Of a stretch of DNA of 41,570 bases, positions 40,973 through 41,570 are shown in pieces. The notes beneath the pieces are model-generated. The model made no database searches. It was not told the DNA's origin and saw only the letters and a list, made by a program, of their open reading frames with translations. This stretch comes from SAR202 cluster bacterium (GTDB taxonomy: Bacteria > Chloroflexota > Dehalococcoidia > Lucifugimonadales > Australimonadaceae), in contig VGZX01000012.1 of the NCBI GenBank assembly GCA_016872415.1, positions 1-41,570 on the forward strand. The letters are read 5' to 3'. Positions within the stretch are counted from its first letter, which is position 1. The number at the start of each line of letters is the position of its first letter. The position numbers and the translations under genes are program-made.

Positions 40973-41570
40973 ATGGGCGAAGGCATCGCGCACTCCATGG
41001 CTACGAAGAAGTCCGCGGCCACGAAAACGAAGTCGCACCGGGTCGCCGCGACCGGCGATGTCGAGGTTTCGACGTATCTCGAAATCGCGCAACGCACCGA
41101 GGCCCAGCCCGTCAAGCCCGTGGCCCCGCCCGTCGCGACCGCCGAGGCCATTGCCGTGCTCGATTTCGGCTCGCAATACAGCCGCCTCATCGCCCGGCGC
41201 ATCCGCGAGCAGCACGTCTACTGCGAGATACTTCCCCCCAACGCCACCAAGGACGCCGTCGCGAAGCTCAACCTCAAGGGCATCGTGCTTTCCGGCGGCC
41301 CCGCCAGCGTCTACGAGCCGGGCGCCCCCATGGCCCCGGGCTGGGTGTTCGACGCCGGCGTGCCGGTACTTGGCATCTGCTACGGCATGCAACTGCTGGC
41401 CCACCAGCTGGGCGGCGCCGTGGAGCCTGCCCGCCAGCGCGAATACGGCTTCTCGGTCATCCATCGCAACCCCGATTCCTCCGTCCTGTTCGACGGCCTC
41501 CAACCCGACGTGCCCGTGTGGATGAGTCACGGCGACCGCATTGACCGGCTGCCGCCGGGGTTCCGCGCCT
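40973..41570 (+). CDS. guaA: GMP synthase, glutamine amidotransferase part (3' end off window)
   Basis: 199 codons are present. The class I glutaminase domain has VLDFGSQYSRLIARRIRE, GIVLSGGPASVY, the nucleophile loop GICYGMQLLAHQLGG and WMSHGDR. The ATP-pyrophosphatase and dimerisation domains would follow beyond the window. The ATG at 40973 gives an N-terminal extension of about 60 residues rich in Lys, Ala and Pro before the conserved start; an ATG at 40997 is an alternative. Such a tail is not needed for the known reaction (XMP to GMP). Confidence 0.95.
   Translation, partial: MGEGIAHSMATKKSAATKTKSHRVAATGDVEVSTYLEIAQRTEAQPVKPVAPPVATAEAIAVLDFGSQYSRLIARRIREQHVYCEILPPNATKDAVAKLNLKGIVLSGGPASVYEPGAPMAPGWVFDAGVPVLGICYGMQLLAHQLGGAVEPARQREYGFSVIHRNPDSSVLFDGLQPDVPVWMSHGDRIDRLPPGFRA

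Noticed and set aside
1..41570. CRISPR array or insertion sequence
   Set aside because: No regularly spaced repeats and no transposase were found in the window.

Overview
The window is GC-rich, densely coded bacterial chromosome. The gene content fits a monoderm-like bacterium, most probably Chloroflexota (Dehalococcoidia or SAR202-like). The pointers are the DapL route to diaminopimelate, an archaeal-type phosphoglycerate mutase (ApgM), a Gram-positive-type LexA box, a dif site resembling that of Bacillus, a tmRNA tag that starts with glycine, and a heliorhodopsin. The taxonomic call is an inference.

Left part (1-14.9 kb). A desaturase-like diiron protein and a cyclopropane-fatty-acid-type methyltransferase form a minus-strand lipid pair. 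A split-barrel (F420/flavin-type) protein follows, then a heterodimeric ABC exporter, an MFS exporter, a small membrane protein and a metallo-beta-lactamase-fold protein with altered metal ligands. The peroxiredoxin-moaB-trmD operon faces an SDR with a lost catalytic site and an unknown protein. A CinA-type gene has been scrambled by an internal inversion. A radical SAM/HhH DNA-repair-type gene lies under a perfect LexA palindrome, and tRNA-Pro(UGG) follows.

Centre (15.1-24.6 kb), the most interesting part. Two divergent gene sets share one 130-base control region. Leftward: a cobalamin-binding regulator with a CarH-type Wx9EH signature but a C-terminal Cro/CI (XRE) DNA-binding domain, a DNA photolyase (broken), a DUF523-DUF1722 protein (RudS-type tRNA 4-thiouridine desulfidase) and an NAD(P)-binding protein (broken). 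Rightward: a FAD amine-oxidase-like protein, DUF1365, an SDR, a SRPBCC protein and a heliorhodopsin. Together they look like a light-response locus combining a B12 photoreceptor-type regulator, a retinal photoreceptor, UV repair and tRNA photosensor turnover. The locus lies between tRNA-Pro and ssrA, whose 3' ends both face it.

Right part (24.6-41.6 kb). A membrane glycosyltransferase, an ABM-like protein and a ctp-smpB operon are followed by a 960-base non-coding stretch holding a candidate chromosomal dif site. Next come the dapF-dapL-hflX-unknown operon, a broken serine hydrolase, and a long housekeeping operon (tsaC/sua5, polyprenyl synthetase-like, pgk, apgM, tpiA, miaA), divergent from guaA, which runs off the end.

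Several genes carry single-base frameshifts, some in C runs, and two carry TGG-to-TGA changes. Real decay and residual sequencing error cannot be separated from the sequence alone.
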